This document shows, piece after piece, positions 1 to 12,259 of a stretch of DNA of 64,000 bases. The stretch spans positions 546,835 to 610,834 of the forward strand of contig WFMF01000075.1 of assembly GCA_011033025.1 (NCBI GenBank), given 5' to 3'. How positions within the stretch are numbered: the stretch's first letter is position 1; each line of letters starts with the position of its first letter. This DNA is from Beroe forskalii (lineage: Eukaryota > Ctenophora > Nuda > Beroida > Beroidae). The notes beneath the pieces were generated by a model. It had not been told where the DNA came from. It saw nothing but the letters and a program-made list of their open reading frames with translations, and did no database searches. The translations under genes were made by a program, and so were the position numbers.

Positions 1-159
1 GCCGAAGGCGCACGTACGAACATATTCTATACCCATGCGCGGCGTAAAAATATCGCGTCAAGTTTCATCTGACCCTTATTTCACTGAAATAATGGTCAGA
101 CAACGTCTGACAAAGTAATAGTATGTATGGTTATCGAGCGATCGGCACACATATGCGTT

Positions 160-277
160 AGACATAAAACCCCGGACCCCGCTGGGGGCTGCGCTCCCAG
201 ACCCCTGCCGCCAGGGGTTCCGCCCCTTGACCCCAAGACCCCATTCCCCCAACTCAAAATTGAGAATTACGGCCCTG
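160..277. mobile_element. GC-rich hAT-like repeat terminus
   Basis: A C/G-rich stretch ends in a segment reading CAAAATTGAGAATTACGGC followed by CCTG at 277. The same end closes the complete hAT element at 11456-12251, so this is the right end of a related copy. The matching CAGGGCCGTAATTC start is not visible to the left and may lie outside the window. The short open frames here are by-products of base composition. Confidence 0.55.
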
Positions 278-751
278 TCAGAGCGAATATTACCAGACGT
301 TGTCTGCCCCATTTTTTTCTTCGAGTGTGGGCGCGAAGGGAGCCAGGCAACGCCTGGCAAAGCAAATATTTGATATTTTTATCCTGTATGTTATTCTAAT
401 TATTCTAATTATAAGTATATTATTCTTATTTTCGAGGGGCCCCCAGTCAAGCCCCTAAACCCCAGTTGTTGAGTCAAGTCATTGACCACCTGCCCAGCTG
501 TCAGATAACATTTCTATTTACATTATTATTTTCTCATTCCTAGCGAGCTAATGGAATTGGAAATTTGGAAAGACGTGTTGTAAAATAAGTGCTCGTAGTG
601 GAGGGTAGGCAAATACTAATGTAAGATTTAAGATCTAAACGACTGTATGTTACTGTACTTTTTTACAGCAACATGCTGCTGAAGTCGTTTAGGTCTATTC
701 TGTTGCAAAGCTAAGTTTTCCAAAATAACATATGTTGTTCGCATTGAGTGA
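278..751. other. Unassigned AT-rich DNA
   Basis: No coding signal was recognised. It contains the quasi-palindrome CAGACGTTGTCTG at 294-306, whose reverse complement also occurs at 97-109. Confidence 0.5.
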
Positions 752-1145
752 CATGAACTCAGGTGAACTCAAATGAACTCAGGTGAACTCCAGTTCAACG
801 CAGTTCAACGCAGTTCAACGCAGTTCAACGTAGTTCAACGCAGTTCAACGCAGTTCAACGGAGTTCATCTCAAAGTTCATCCCGTAGTTCACTTTAAATG
901 AACTAGTTTATTCATATGAATTCATGCATCTCAGTTCACTAAATTTTGGTGAACTAGTTCATCCGTGTTTAATGAATTTATGAATTATAAAGTTCATATG
1001 AACTTGGTGGAGTTCATATGAAGTTCATATGAATTCACATGAAGTTCATATGAAGTTCATTCATATAAAAATTTATTGAACTGGTAAACGCATTCATATG
1101 AACTCATATGAATTCATATGAATTCATATGAAGTGCGCAGCGACT
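752..1145. repeat. CAGTTCAACG tandem repeat and AGTTCATATGAA block
   Basis: Seven copies of the 10-bp unit CAGTTCAACG (one variant) run from 791 to 860. They are followed by a degenerate series of the near-palindrome AGTTCATATGAA up to about 1145. Many units are self-complementary, so the block can fold locally. No coding content. Confidence 0.8.
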
Positions 1146-1180
1146 TCATATGAACTGCAGTTCACCCAGTATATAGCCAC

Positions 1181-1527
1181 CCAGGATGTTAAATACGTGA
1201 AAAAATCGCCAAAAAGTACGACGTATTGGCCTCTGAAGAAAAATACGCGTATTATCATCACAATACATGGCTTAGAAATCTCATCACGCAGTCTGAACAG
1301 GGGTTGTTAAATACGTGAAAAAGTACGCGCGCATGCGCTACCAAATACAGTAAAACGATGGTATCGTAAACACTTAGAGTGCGCGCGACCTAAACGTGAC
1401 AGAAGTGCTTATTCGAAATTTAAGCAAAATTTAAAAATCGAAGTAGAAAAAAGTACGGCAGTTTCTGAAAAAAAATACGTATTGTATTTTTTGCCGCATT
1501 TTTAAAAATTCGTATTTAACAACCCTG
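1181..1527. mobile_element. MITE with GTTAAATACG ends
   Basis: CAGGGGTTGTTAAATACG at 1298 faces its inverted counterpart CGTATTTAACAACCCTG ending at 1527. A further direct copy, CCAGGATGTTAAATACG, lies at 1181, suggesting a nested or rearranged insertion. CAGGG ends are hAT-like, but no target duplication is visible. No transposase is encoded. Confidence 0.55.
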
Positions 1528-1529
1528 GG

Positions 1530-3172
1530 GTGCACAGGCACTACGGGGGCTTCAGTTAGCCTTCTGTCGACTATCTATATCTATCTCTATCTACGTATCC
1601 TTCTTGGTTAAGAGTTTGAGCAACATATCTGATACAAGCATAGAGTCCAAAGTCTTTATCTTTTACCCACCATGACATTGGCAACCAGTGTGTGATGTTA
1701 CAGTCTACTCGCGCGCTGATTGGTCAATGTCAAATGAGCGTGCGGGTAAAGCTATTAAACCGGCGATTGGTAGCTAATAATGCCGTTTTTCTGCTGTTTA
1801 ATTGTGACATTGGCTCCTGTGCCAGTAGTCTGATTATCATCGTGTATATGCAACTTATGGCAGATTCATGCTACGGTAGCTAGTAGATTGGATTATTTGC
1901 CATGCTCACACTGTAGACAATTAAAAGTTACGTCATCTTCATGGTTTAGAATGTGAGTTGTTGACGCTAAGCCACCTGCTCCTAGGTCTGACATCTTGAG
2001 TCTTGACACCTGCATGAGCAATGATTCCAGCAACTTTGTCAGTGCGTCATGGTTGAGTGAGTCAGGATATGACGTGACCTGGATGACGTCAAGAAATAAC
2101 CTCGTTTTGCTTAAAATATGGCAGTTTTACTAAGAAATTCAGTTAGTATAGACCTTTTTCTGGAGGAAATTGATCACGATAAACCCGCATTATCATAAAC
2201 TGCGATTTTGTTACTCGAGACATTCCTCCCAGCTTTTAATCACGGAGAGTTATTTCGTAACTACTTATTCCTTTATTCCACATAAAAATGTCGGCTAAAT
2301 ATCCAGGAAATTGAGCAAGTTATCGCTGCTCTGGGTTTCAGTAAGCATTATCTGCAGCGCTTGCTGGAAGGTTTGCTAATGGTAGCGTTATACCAAAGTA
2401 TTCAATTTGCATTGATCAATAAAACTGCGGATGTTGAAAACTGCGGGGTTGAAAAACCCCGATGTTGTTAGATTAGCCCAAGGCAGATTGAGATATCCAC
2501 GTGTGTCTTGCTTTGTGGGAGGTGCGTGGTTTTAGGACCTGTCCTAACTCAGGGTCTTTAATCTCATGCCCACTGAGCAGTATCAAATCATTCAAAATTC
2601 ATTGAACTTCCGGACACCGCTCCATAGCAAGAACATAATATTGTAATTATAAACTTAAAGATCTGCACTGGCTGTGATACGCTGAAGGTTTTATGTTATA
2701 ATTGGAGTTTTGATGAAATCAGATGCGAGCCAGCTTGAGGCATTGCTTTTATTTGTGTTATAAAAGTGCCATGTTTGGCGATATAGTGTTAGGTGATATT
2801 GATACTATTATCGCAGTGAATTTGAAGGTTTCATTTGCTGAAGCAGGGTGCGCTCAGATGAAATACTTTGTAATTCTCTCAGGCAGCCTCAAGCAACTTC
2901 CTGGGTTTTCTTGCAATGTCAAATCGGCAACACTTTCTTTGAAATGCGTGAAACTGTCTCCCACGAATCGGGGGTTATTGCACAGCTTTTAATGTGCGAA
3001 TAAAGGATCAGATTTACGAGCAACTGATCTGATCCTCCTCTGATTTTACGGATCAGGTCGTTGAATAAGAGTCAAACGATTACAATCAGTTAGTAATAGA
3101 TCTGTTCTCTTTGATCCTCCTTCTGAAGCCGTTATAGCTGTGTGACACCTTCTCAATTTAAAAGCTGTGCAG
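1530..3172. other. Unassigned DNA, no gene recognised
   Basis: Contains a CTAT-type microsatellite near 1571-1598 and scattered short open frames without family resemblance or convincing splice context. The right end, just upstream of 3173, has a pyrimidine-containing tract ending CTGTGCAG that could serve as a splice acceptor. Confidence 0.4.
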
Positions 3173-3222
3173 ATGCTGCTGATACGAAGTCGAGGTGGTT
3201 GCACAGCTCGCAAAATGAGAAG
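3173..3222 (+). CDS. Exon-like cassette interrupted at its 3' edge by FB-1
   Basis: After an acceptor-like CAG, an ATG opens MLLIRSRGGCTARKMR followed by AG. A second locus at 31088-31137 reads MPQIRSGGGCIARKVT in the same frame, also preceded by CAG and followed by a GT donor. The shared IRSxGGCxARK core, frame and exon edges suggest duplicated coding exons. FB-1 starts at 3224; beyond its right end at 7715 the sequence resumes with AGGTATTT, so a donor-like GTATTT follows the element. Protein family unknown. It could instead be part of a dispersed repeat. Confidence 0.35.
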
Positions 3223-3831
3223 GGGCAATGTTGTACCACAGGAACATGACAAAAATTAGTATCCATTAGTTACCATTAGTATCCGTGGTAACTGGGTGGA
3301 TACTGGGTGGATACTGGGTGGATACTAAATTTCAGATTTAGTATCCACGGATACTAATGGATACTGGTGGCTAATTTTTCTAAAATAGTATCCACCGTGG
3401 ATACTAAATTAGTATCCATTAGTTACCATTAGTTACCATCAGTTACCATTTAGTATCCACCCAGTTACCACGGATACTAAAAATTGCCGTTAGTTACCAT
3501 TTAGTATCCATTAGTATCCACTGATGAATCAGTATCCATCAGTTACCACCAAACAACAAAATTGAATTTTAACTGCTCTATAATCAGAGCCTTGGATATA
3601 TTTTTACATTGCCAGTGGTAACTAAAGCCTCTCAGTGGATACTAAATTCGATTAAATACACAGTTAAATTTCAGTATCCACCAAAATATATTAATACCTT
3701 AAATTGACATTTGCTGCCGTCAAAAAAGTTTAAATCATCTAGCCCCAAAAATATTGATAATTTTCGATAATAACCTTGTTTCTTTTATTGAGCCTCCAAA
3801 AGCACCAATTATGAACATGTAAGTATCCACC

Positions 3832-4519
3832 CAGTTACCATTAGTATCCACCCAGTTACCATTAGTATCCACTCAGTTACCATTAGTATCCACCCAGTTA
3901 CCATTAGTATCCGCAGTTACCATTAGTATCCACCCAGTTACCATTAGTATCCACCCAGTTACCATTAGTATCCACCCAGTTACCATTAGTATCCACCCAG
4001 TTACCATTAGTATCCACCCAGTTACCATTAGTATCCACCCAGTTACCATTAGTATCCACCCAGTTACCATTAGTATCCACCCAGTTACCATTAGTATCCA
4101 CCCAGTTACCATTAGTATCCACCCAGTTACCATTAGTATCCACCCAGTTACCATTAGTATCCACCCAGTTACCATTAGTATCCACCCAGTTACCATTAGT
4201 ATCCGCAGTTACCATTAGTATCCACCCAGTTACCATTAGTATCCACCCAGTTACCATTAGTATCCGCAGTTACCATTAGTATCCACCCAGTTACCATTAG
4301 TATCCACCCAGTTACCATTAGTATCCACCCAGTTACCATTAGTATCCACCCAGTTACCATTAGTATCCACCCAGTTACCATTAGTATCCACCCAGTTACC
4401 ATTAGTATCCACCCAGTTACCATTAGTATCCACCATAGTTACCATTAGTATCCACCCAGTTACCATTAGTATCCACCAAGTTACCATTAGTATCCACCCA
4501 GTTACCATTAGTATGCACG
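3832..4519 (-). repeat. FB-1 arm A: 21-bp tandem array
   Basis: About 33 near-identical copies of a 21-bp unit which, read on the minus strand, contains GGTAACTGGGTGGATAC. A few copies are shortened to CCGCAGTTACC. Because 21 is a multiple of three, long open frames of seven-residue repeats appear in several frames and on both strands; these are artefacts, not genes. Confidence 0.95.
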
Positions 4520-6386
4520 CAGTTATCCTGATGTCACGTGATAATGACATCACGTGACATATTACGTAGCATATCACGTGACCTCTAGTTCTATCCAGTG
4601 CCGATTATATCCAGTGCCGATTATATCCAGTGCCGATTATATCCAGTGCCGATTTTATCCAGTGCCGTGTTAACCATTAATAAATCATAGTACATGCGCG
4701 GCTTTGTCACGTTAATTCTTCATCTTGAAATTATTAGTAAATATACGGCTAGTGTCCCATATAACGCTGGGCTCTTCATTATCTATGATAATGACATCAG
4801 TCAGAAAAATATAGTCAAGTGCATCTAGCACTTTAAAGGTCAGCGTTAGGGTCAGGATTAGGGTCAGGATTTGTTAGGTTAAGGGTCAGGATTAAGGTTA
4901 GGGCCATATTTAGGTTTAGGATACAGAAAATTTGACCTTTAGGTCTGTGAGTGTGACGTCACCCAGCCAGAGTAATATGGGACACATACCAAATATAGAA
5001 TAAGACCCGTGCGTGAGAATTTGAGAAACGTCAGTTTTGACGGATGATGTCATGCCTGGCGGCTGCGGCTGTTTGACGAGGCCTAAAGGTTGAATGAGAG
5101 CGTGAGGAAATTAGGGTCCTACAAACGTGCGCATCACAAAATTCCGCATAATTTTTTTTAGTCATTGACAAGCGTTGCCCGCCAAAGGCGCAAAAGTGAC
5201 GTCCAATTTATGTGGAACGTTGCGCTGCATGAGCGACCAGCGAGGGTAGGGTTATGGTTTAAAATCATACGGGTCAGTCTCTCATATAAACGGGAGCCTT
5301 CATTATCTATGACAATGATGTCACTCAGAAAAATATAATCAAGCGCATCTAGCGCTTTAAGCAGTGAGGTTAGGGTTCTGGTTAGGGTCATGATTTGTTA
5401 GGTTTAGGATAAGGATTAAGGTTAGGGTTTTGGTTAGGGCATTGGTTAGGTTTAGGATACAGAAAAATTGACGTTAAGATCTGTGACGTCACTCAGAGCC
5501 GTTTATATGGGAGACATACCATCCTACGACATAGTCATAATGACAATCAGGCTTGCAGTTGCCCATAACCAGGGCCCTTGGTTTGAATTTGCGCATAGAG
5601 TGCGCGGCAAGTGTCGTTTCCCGACATCGTAGGACTAGGATCGTAGGACTAGGATAGTAGGATGTTTACCCCGTGCGCGCGCATTGCGCAAGGTTCCACA
5701 TTTGGACGGTCACATTTGTGCTTTCTTAGCCATCCTGATCCAGTCAGAAGAAATAGACGGGCAACGTCCGTCAATTCTCGGTATGTGTCCCATATATAAC
5801 TCTGGCTGAGTGAGTGTGACGTCACAGACCAAAACGTCAATCTTTTGTATCCTAAACCTATTTATTGCCCTAGCAAAACCCTAACCTTAGTCCTAACCTT
5901 AATCCTAACAGTAACCCTAAACCTAACAAATCCTGACCCTAATCCTGAACCTAACTCTAACCCTCAAAGCGAGCTAGATGTGCTATCTTTATTTTTCCGA
6001 GTGACGTCATTATCATATAGATAATGAAAGCTCTGCTGCTCTGGAATTATATGGGACACTAGCCCAAATCCTGACCCTAATCCTGATCGTAACCCTAACC
6101 TTTAGATAATGAGAGCCCAGCGTTATATGGGACACTAGCCGTATATTTACTAATAATTTCAAGATGAAGAATCAGCGTGACAAAGCCGCGCATGTACTAT
6201 GATTTATTAATGGTTAACACGGCACTGGATAAAATCGGCACTGGATAAAATCGGCACTGGATATAATCGGCACTGGATATAATCAGCACTGGATATAATC
6301 GGCACTGGATAGAACTAGAGGTCACGTGATATGCTACGTAATATGTCACGTGATGTCATTATCACGTGACATCAGGATAACTGCGT
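4520..6386. repeat. FB-1 palindromic core with TGTCCCAT modules
   Basis: The inner flanks are mirror images: TCACGTGATAATGACATCA boxes, then repeats of ATATCCAGTGCCGATT (4586-4670, inverted at 6216-6310). Inside lie 240-280-bp modules bounded by GTGTCCCATA and TATGGGACAC: about 4751-4991, 5275-5517, 5783-6061 and a deleted one at 6062-6138. Each carries TGACGTCA-like boxes near both ends and a degenerate CCTAAC/GTTAGG stretch in its middle. No coding region. Confidence 0.75.
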
Positions 6387-7180
6387 GCATACTAATGGTA
6401 ACTGGGTGGATACTAATGGTAACTGGGTGGATACTAATGGTAACTGGGTGGATACTAATGGTAACTGGGTGGATACTAATGGTAACTGGGTGGATACTAA
6501 TGGTAACTGGGTGGATACTAATGGTAACTGGGTGGATACTAATGGTAACTGGGTGGATACTAATGGTAACTGGGTGGATACTAATGGTAATCTCTAATGG
6601 GTGGATACTAATGGTAACTGGGTGGATACTAATGGTAACTGGGTGGATACTAATGGTAACTGGGTGGATACTAATGGTAACTGGGTGGATACTAATGGTA
6701 ACTGGGTGGATACTAATGGTAACTGGGTGGATACTAATGGTAACTGGGTGGATACTAATGGTAACTGGGTGGATACTAATGGTAACTGGGTGGATACTAA
6801 TGGTAACTGGGTGGATACTAATGGTAACTGGGTGGATACTAATGGTAACTGGGTGGATACTAATGGTAACTGGGTGGATACTAATGGTAACTGGGTGGAT
6901 ACTAATGGTAACTGGGTGGATACTAATGGTAACTGGGTGGATACTAATGGTAACTGGGTGGATACTAATGGTAACTGGGTGGATACTAATGGTAACTGGG
7001 TGGATACTAATGGTAACTGGGTGGATACTAATGGTAACTGGGTGGATACTAATGGTAACTGGGTGGATACTAATGGTAACTGGGTGGATACTAATGGTAA
7101 CTGGGTGGATACTAATCGTAACTGGGTGGATACTAATGGTAACTGGGTGGATACTAATGGTAACTGGGAGGAGACTAATT
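6387..7180 (+). repeat. FB-1 arm B: 21-bp tandem array
   Basis: About 37 copies of the same 21-bp unit as arm A, in inverse orientation, with one irregular junction near 6590-6600. The final copies degrade into GGGAGGAGACTAA at 7167-7180, which is mirrored at the start of the FB-2 left array. Confidence 0.95.
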
Positions 7181-7715
7181 TTAACTGAGTATGGGGTTTT
7201 TACTGAGCTACAGGGGCTCGCAAGTTGTGGTAACTAATTTTTAAAATTCACATTTGTGCACAGCTATTCTGGTTTTGCAAATAAATTTTATCTCGTGGAT
7301 ACTATTTATTTTAGTATCCACCCAGTTACCACTCAGTTACCACTTAGTTACCATTAGTTACCATTAGTTACCAAATTTGGGCTCCAGTATCCACGAAAAT
7401 TGATTTTTTACAAAGTGGTGGTAACTGATGGATACTAATTCGTCCGTGGATACTAATGGATACTAAATGGTAACTAACGGCAATTTTTAGTATCCGTGGT
7501 AACTGGGTGGATACTAAATGGTAACTGATGGTAACTAATGGTAACTAATGGATACTAATTTAGTATCCACGGTGGATACTATTTTAGAAAAATTAGCCAC
7601 CAGTATCCATTAGTATCCGTGGATACTAAATCTGAAATTTAGTATCCACCCAGTATCCACCCAGTATCCACCCAGTTACCACGGATACTAATGGTAACTA
7701 ATGGATACTAATTTT

Positions 7716-9729
7716 AGGTATTTAAATTCAACTCTCCGATTGCACGTCGCCATTTAATTGACTCACTGATGTGGTGAATTTCAATATTATCTGAGACCGT
7801 AGAAATAAGGGCCCGGTATATTGCGTGACGTTAGGTCTACTTATGCGGGTTATGTGAGTGAAGAACCCTATTTCTGATAATGAGATAGTAGGATAGGGTG
7901 TTACTATCCTCCTACCCAGCCATCATCTGAATGCATATTGTCTCATGTTGTGCCTACTGAAACCGTAGGGCTCCCTACATGGTTCGTTCTGCACCTTCTG
8001 GTAATACTAATATGTTGCGATGAATACCCCTCTTGTTGTAATATAAGCGGGGTAATTCGGCTTATAAGTGCCCTAGGAGGGCACATCTACTATTGTCACG
8101 GTGAGGTTTGAATCATTGATACACCACAGACCGAGGCTTGTGCCCGAGTAGCATCGTTATTGAATATCTGACCGAGGCTGAGGTTAACCGAGTATATGGG
8201 AATTCGGACTGTTGCTGACTATTCGGTATACCAATTTCTACCTGAGTATTTGTCTCTGAATATATTAGATATTATTGTTAGTTTAATAAGGAGTTGAATA
8301 GAGTTAAATAGAGTTGAATAGATTCATAACTTGAGTAAGATTGTAAGAATCACACGGTGTATTGTGTGGAGGGTGCCGGTGCCCGACTTGAGGGTTCCTG
8401 AGGACAGAGCCCACCTGAATTAATGTAACTTGTGTTGTGAGAAGATAATCAAACTCTTAGCCTCCTGCCATATTTATATGCTGTACTCTGGTAATCTCCT
8501 CATTTATTTCGTTGTTTGCATTCCAATGGGGAGCAGCCCCTGAATTTATAGCCGTTCTGACTCCGATATGCTAGAGCTCCATTTTCTCCGTTTAGATGGA
8601 CTTATAACCGGTTATTCCGACAGTAAAATGATTCCTGTGGACCCGTCTCAGCAGTCAGGAGGTCAACAGAGATAAAGTGCAGATCAGGAAATGACACATT
8701 CCTAAACCCGCCTATACCTGTATAATTCCCCTATCCAGACTCTTTTCACTTGTAGCGACAACCTGCATAGTTATTTTTGTACTCCGACTAATCGGATAGA
8801 CTTGTTTCAAACTGCAAAGTTTTTAAACTTTATATGCTGTATATGCGCCAAACGTTTAAATGTTTGAGTTCGTAGCTGCGTTAAAGGATGTTCTTGCATA
8901 GCTGCGTTTATTTCATGCTTTCAAATAGGTTTTCACAGACACTGTTAATGCATTTGAAAGATGTGGCGTCCCATGAGCCACTTACAATTTTATTGGCACG
9001 TTGGTAGGTTCCTTTCAGAATCCATGAAATCTGCAAAGCAAGGCTTCTGTCACAGTAGCTTCATGCTTTTAGGTAGCTTGAAACATAAACTATTCTATAG
9101 ACTCTTTCTAAGACTGCTAAAGACTCCTTAGACTGCTATTCGAGTGTTTAAAATGCTCGCCCTCGCTCATTCTCAGATTTTTAACCCTTTAATACACATA
9201 TAAACGTTTCGTCATCATTAAATGATACCCTTCTTCGAGGGTAGCAAAATATTCTATAGGATTCACAAATAAATTCCGTCTTCCCGCACGGGTCTTAAGG
9301 TTTGCTTAATCACTGCTAAAGTCTCATACTCCCAACTAACTTTAATAATTTAATAATAAGTACCTTGAAATTAGATTTCCATGAGGCATGTATTCAGCTG
9401 CCTAATGATGGACCACTCAGAGACTTATTGGTTCGCACCGCCATGATAAAACAGTTACCAATCATGTCATCCCACAGTAATTACTATAGTGGTGATATTA
9501 TGTTTGGGGCGAGGGATCACGATACGGGGTCCTTATCATAAACTCTATAAATCTTAAGCTCTTACTATATAATGGTAGTTTAAGGGATGCCTTATTTTAA
9601 GCTTACATAATATACATATCCCCGCAGCCTCTAGGGCTGAGATTCTTATCGCACGCGAGGGAAACCAGTCACCAGATACTTCCCTCGGGGTACACCCTCA
9701 GGAAGTATCACAAATGGACCCAGTTAACC
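7716..9729. other. Unassigned intergenic DNA
   Basis: No recognisable gene, RNA gene or mobile element. Base composition is ordinary for the window. Short local repeats such as GAGTTGAATAGAGTTAAATAG near 8291-8325 are present. Confidence 0.4.
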
Positions 9730-9810
9730 TTACTAAACTTCACTTAACTTCACTTAACTTCACTAAACGTTGTTTCTATTAACTTCACTAAACTTCACTA
9801 AACCTCAGCG
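9730..9810. repeat. AACTTCACTAA short tandem repeat
   Basis: About seven copies of an 11-bp unit of the type AACTTCACTAA or AACTTCACTTA, interrupted once by GTTGTTTCT. Confidence 0.8.
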
Positions 9811-10532
9811 ATCCTCGTATAATCCTAAGAAACCCAAATTAACAACTTTAATTTGGTGGCATAATCATTCAAAAGTTTCTAATTATGGATTTGTGTCACT
9901 TTTTGACTCAATTTCGTTTTTGTTTGTGAAGGCCTTCGATTCTACTGCTTTTCTTCTTACACCTATAATATTATGTCCGTTTGATATAGTATGGACTCTG
10001 GTAACCAATGTATGATCACCCAAACGTATAAAATGTAGGGGCAAACACCTGCAACATACCAGTCATGGTTCAGAAATTATAGATTTCAGGTTTTATTTCG
10101 AATAATGGTTTCCCTAGCTGCCCCTCTTTAAAAGCGCACCATACTATTGTCTCCCTTACTGAGAAATGCTGGATACTATTGTGTCAGGTGTTTTATTCTT
10201 TGGTGCTAAATCGATTTCAAGGAAATCGATTATTCGGTCGAAGCTGTGACTTTTTAACTTTATTTTCCGTTGGTTGCAATGGTTTGATTGTATTGTGAAG
10301 TATCCAAATCTAGAGTGAGAGATGAGGATGGTTTTACAGTCATGATTGCAGGCATATAGTTCTAAGAAACCTTGTGATTCGTAAGAACTTGTGCTCGTAA
10401 CAAGTTGAGTTTGTTTTATTATATTACCTTATTATTACCTGCGTTATAATTACCTGTTAATACCTGTTGATATTATCTGCATTCGGCATGAGCGCGTGCG
10501 AGTCATCATTTTGCCCTTATAAGGCCTGATGA
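9811..10532. other. Unassigned intergenic DNA
   Basis: No gene recognised. It ends in runs of TTACCT-type units (10424-10475). Confidence 0.4.
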
Positions 10533-10569
10533 CATCATCTGTTTGCCCTTATAAGGCAAACAGATGATG
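10533..10569. repeat. 37-bp hairpin around CTTATAA
   Basis: Perfect 15-bp arms (CATCATCTGTTTGCC and its complement) surround CTTATAA. The CCCTTATAAGG core recurs just upstream (10513) and downstream (10587), suggesting a small family of stem-forming units. Confidence 0.8.
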
Positions 10570-10873
10570 ATACGTCATCAGTTTACCCTTATAAGGAAGT
10601 TTAACACCTTAGCACTGCTGTAAACAGTGGTGAGCATGAAATAGACTGGTTTTACTTGAACAATGCCTCACACCTGCTATATTGAATAGCTGTATGTTGT
10701 GGTAGGTCTGGTAGGATTGTCAATACCTGCGCTGCTTCAGGTTAGGCAGTGTGACGTCATCAACCCACCACCTTGCGTTGTGATGATGACGTCATCACAC
10801 CTGCTGGGTAGCGTATTGCGCGCACCTAATCAATATTCTGTAGTGACCAGGCCCTCTAAAAACAGAAGTTACT

Positions 10874-11172
10874 ACCACCTCACCACCTCACCATGTAAAG
10901 CCCTGATAATGACGTCACGCTGCTCGCCTTGTCTCTGTGAGCTGTTCCCTGACACGTGCGCTGCTGAAACCACCTCACCACTTCACCATGTTAAGCCCTG
11001 ATAATGACGTAATGTTACTCGCCTTGTCTCTGTGAGCTGTTCCCTGACACGCATCATGTGTGCTGCTGAAACCACCTCACCACTTCACCATGTTAAGCCC
11101 TGATAATGACGTAACACTACTCGCCTTGTCTCTGCGAGTTGTTCCCTGACACGCATCATGTGCGCTGCTGGA
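10874..11172 (+). repeat. Three-copy tandem repeat (~100 bp) with CCTGATAATGACGT
   Basis: Three head-to-tail units of 95-102 bp start ACCACCTCACCAC and end GCTGCTGRA. Each has CCCTGATAATGACGT in its first half. Related shorter repeats with the same motif occur at 33790-33885 and 36136-36215. No coding region was recognised. Confidence 0.85.
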
Positions 11173-11447
11173 TGCTTCATGCTTCATTTGGGGAATGTTT
11201 GATGAGAGGACGTTGAGCAATGAGCACTGCAGCCGTCTGTGATCATTGTGTTGTAATTCACTAATTCAGAATCTACCGTGGTGCCTTTAGAATAGTCCGG
11301 GGTTGCCCCACGTTGATAAAGTGAAACCTTTATTTCTCAATCTCATGACAGAATCTAGTAGAATTAGGGAATGGAAATTACAATTACATGGCATCAGCAT
11401 TCAGCAAATTGCGGAAAGTTTTCACAAAGCACGATCCTGAATAATGT
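11173..11447. other. Unassigned intergenic DNA
   Basis: No recognisable feature between the tandem repeat and the hAT element. Confidence 0.4.
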
Positions 11448-11455
11448 GCGGCTGT

Positions 11456-12251
11456 CAGGGCCGTAATTCCCGGGGGGGGGGGGGGGGGGGGCTAGGGGGC
11501 TGAAGCCCCCAAAAGGTGAACGACTCAAAAAACTTTAAAACTCTATTAAAATTTCCAACAATTGATCTTTACAGTTTACTTATTAAATACGGAATGATTT
11601 TGATGCGTCATTGCAATTGTGAAGGTTTGCACATCATCAACACTTCATGTAGGCTGGTTGTAGGTAATCCATGGTATTATCATCAACAAACCACAGTACA
11701 GAAGTGCAGTAATCTGATCAATCAATGTGTATATAGTAAGTGGGCAAAAAATAACAATAAAGAAAGAAATAATTGATTATCATGCTCATATAATCGGATA
11801 ATCCTCATAGATGTATGCAAGTGTCATACTGGAATGAATAAAAAGATTCAATGATGTTCATAACAATTTTAGGCCTAAAACAAGCAAGTGCTCTGCGCTA
11901 AAATGGGCCATCAGTTGGGAAAGGCACAAATTGTACTACACGGCTTGAAAAGTGCTCAAAACTTGTCAAAAGTACCATTGTATAAGACTTATCATTTTCA
12001 CGATTCTTACCCATTTCTGTAGCCCGAAATTCATTCTCAGACATTGAAAAACCAAAAAAATTTTCGGGGCTCCGCCCCTAACCTTCAACCGGGGCACTGC
12101 CCTGGACCCGCTGGGGCTGCGCCCCCAGACCCCTGCCTCCGGGGGCTCCGCCCCCTAGCCCCCCGCCAGGGGCTCCGCACTTGGACCCCGTTCTCTGGGC
12201 TCGCTTCGCTCGCCCAGCCCCCCCATCTCAAAATTGAGAATTACGGCCCTG
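11456..12251. mobile_element. Non-autonomous hAT transposon, 796 bp
   Basis: It begins CAGGGCCGTAATTC and ends with the exact inverse. It is flanked by a perfect 8-bp direct duplication GCGGCTGT (11448-11455 and 12252-12259). CAGGG ends and an 8-bp duplication are hallmarks of the hAT superfamily. A run of 20 G lies at 11472-11491; the right 190 bp are very GC-rich with CGCCCC/GGGGC palindromes. The middle is AT-rich and encodes no recognisable transposase. A copy of the same right end lies at 160-277. Confidence 0.88.
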
Positions 12252-12259
12252 GCGGCTGT

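Larger units (their letters stand above)
3224..7715 (+). mobile_element. Foldback transposon FB-1 (4.5 kb)
   Basis: The left terminus GGCAATGTTGTACCACAG matches both ends of FB-2. About 600 bp of scattered GTATCC/GGTAAC boxes follow, then a 21-bp tandem array (3832-4519), a palindromic core (4520-6386), an inverse array (6387-7180) and a terminal domain. The outermost roughly 30 bp of the right end are missing, so no complete target duplication remains. Arm A (left) matches the right arm of FB-2 and arm B (right) its left arm, so the copies are inverted relative to each other. No transposase is encoded. Long arms made of tandem repeats are typical of FB/foldback elements, which are linked to the Mutator-like superfamily. 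Confidence 0.85.

Noticed and set aside
76-399. Overlapping frames on both strands near the window start
   Set aside because: They fall in the GC-rich hAT-like terminus, whose composition leaves many frames open.
3832-4519. CRISPR-like array
   Set aside because: Direct repeats without unique spacers, in animal DNA; it is a plain tandem array in a transposon arm.
3873-4577. Long frames of repeated MVTGWIL or TNGNWVD residues in the 21-bp arrays (also 6326-7237, 15238-16304, 18366-19036)
   Set aside because: The 21-bp period keeps any frame open on both strands. Seven-residue repeats in several overlapping frames show that no one frame is selected.
4848-4920. True interstitial telomere repeat
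   Set aside because: GTTAGG/CAGGAT units are degenerate and confined to transposon modules in both orientations; no run of perfect TTAGGG.
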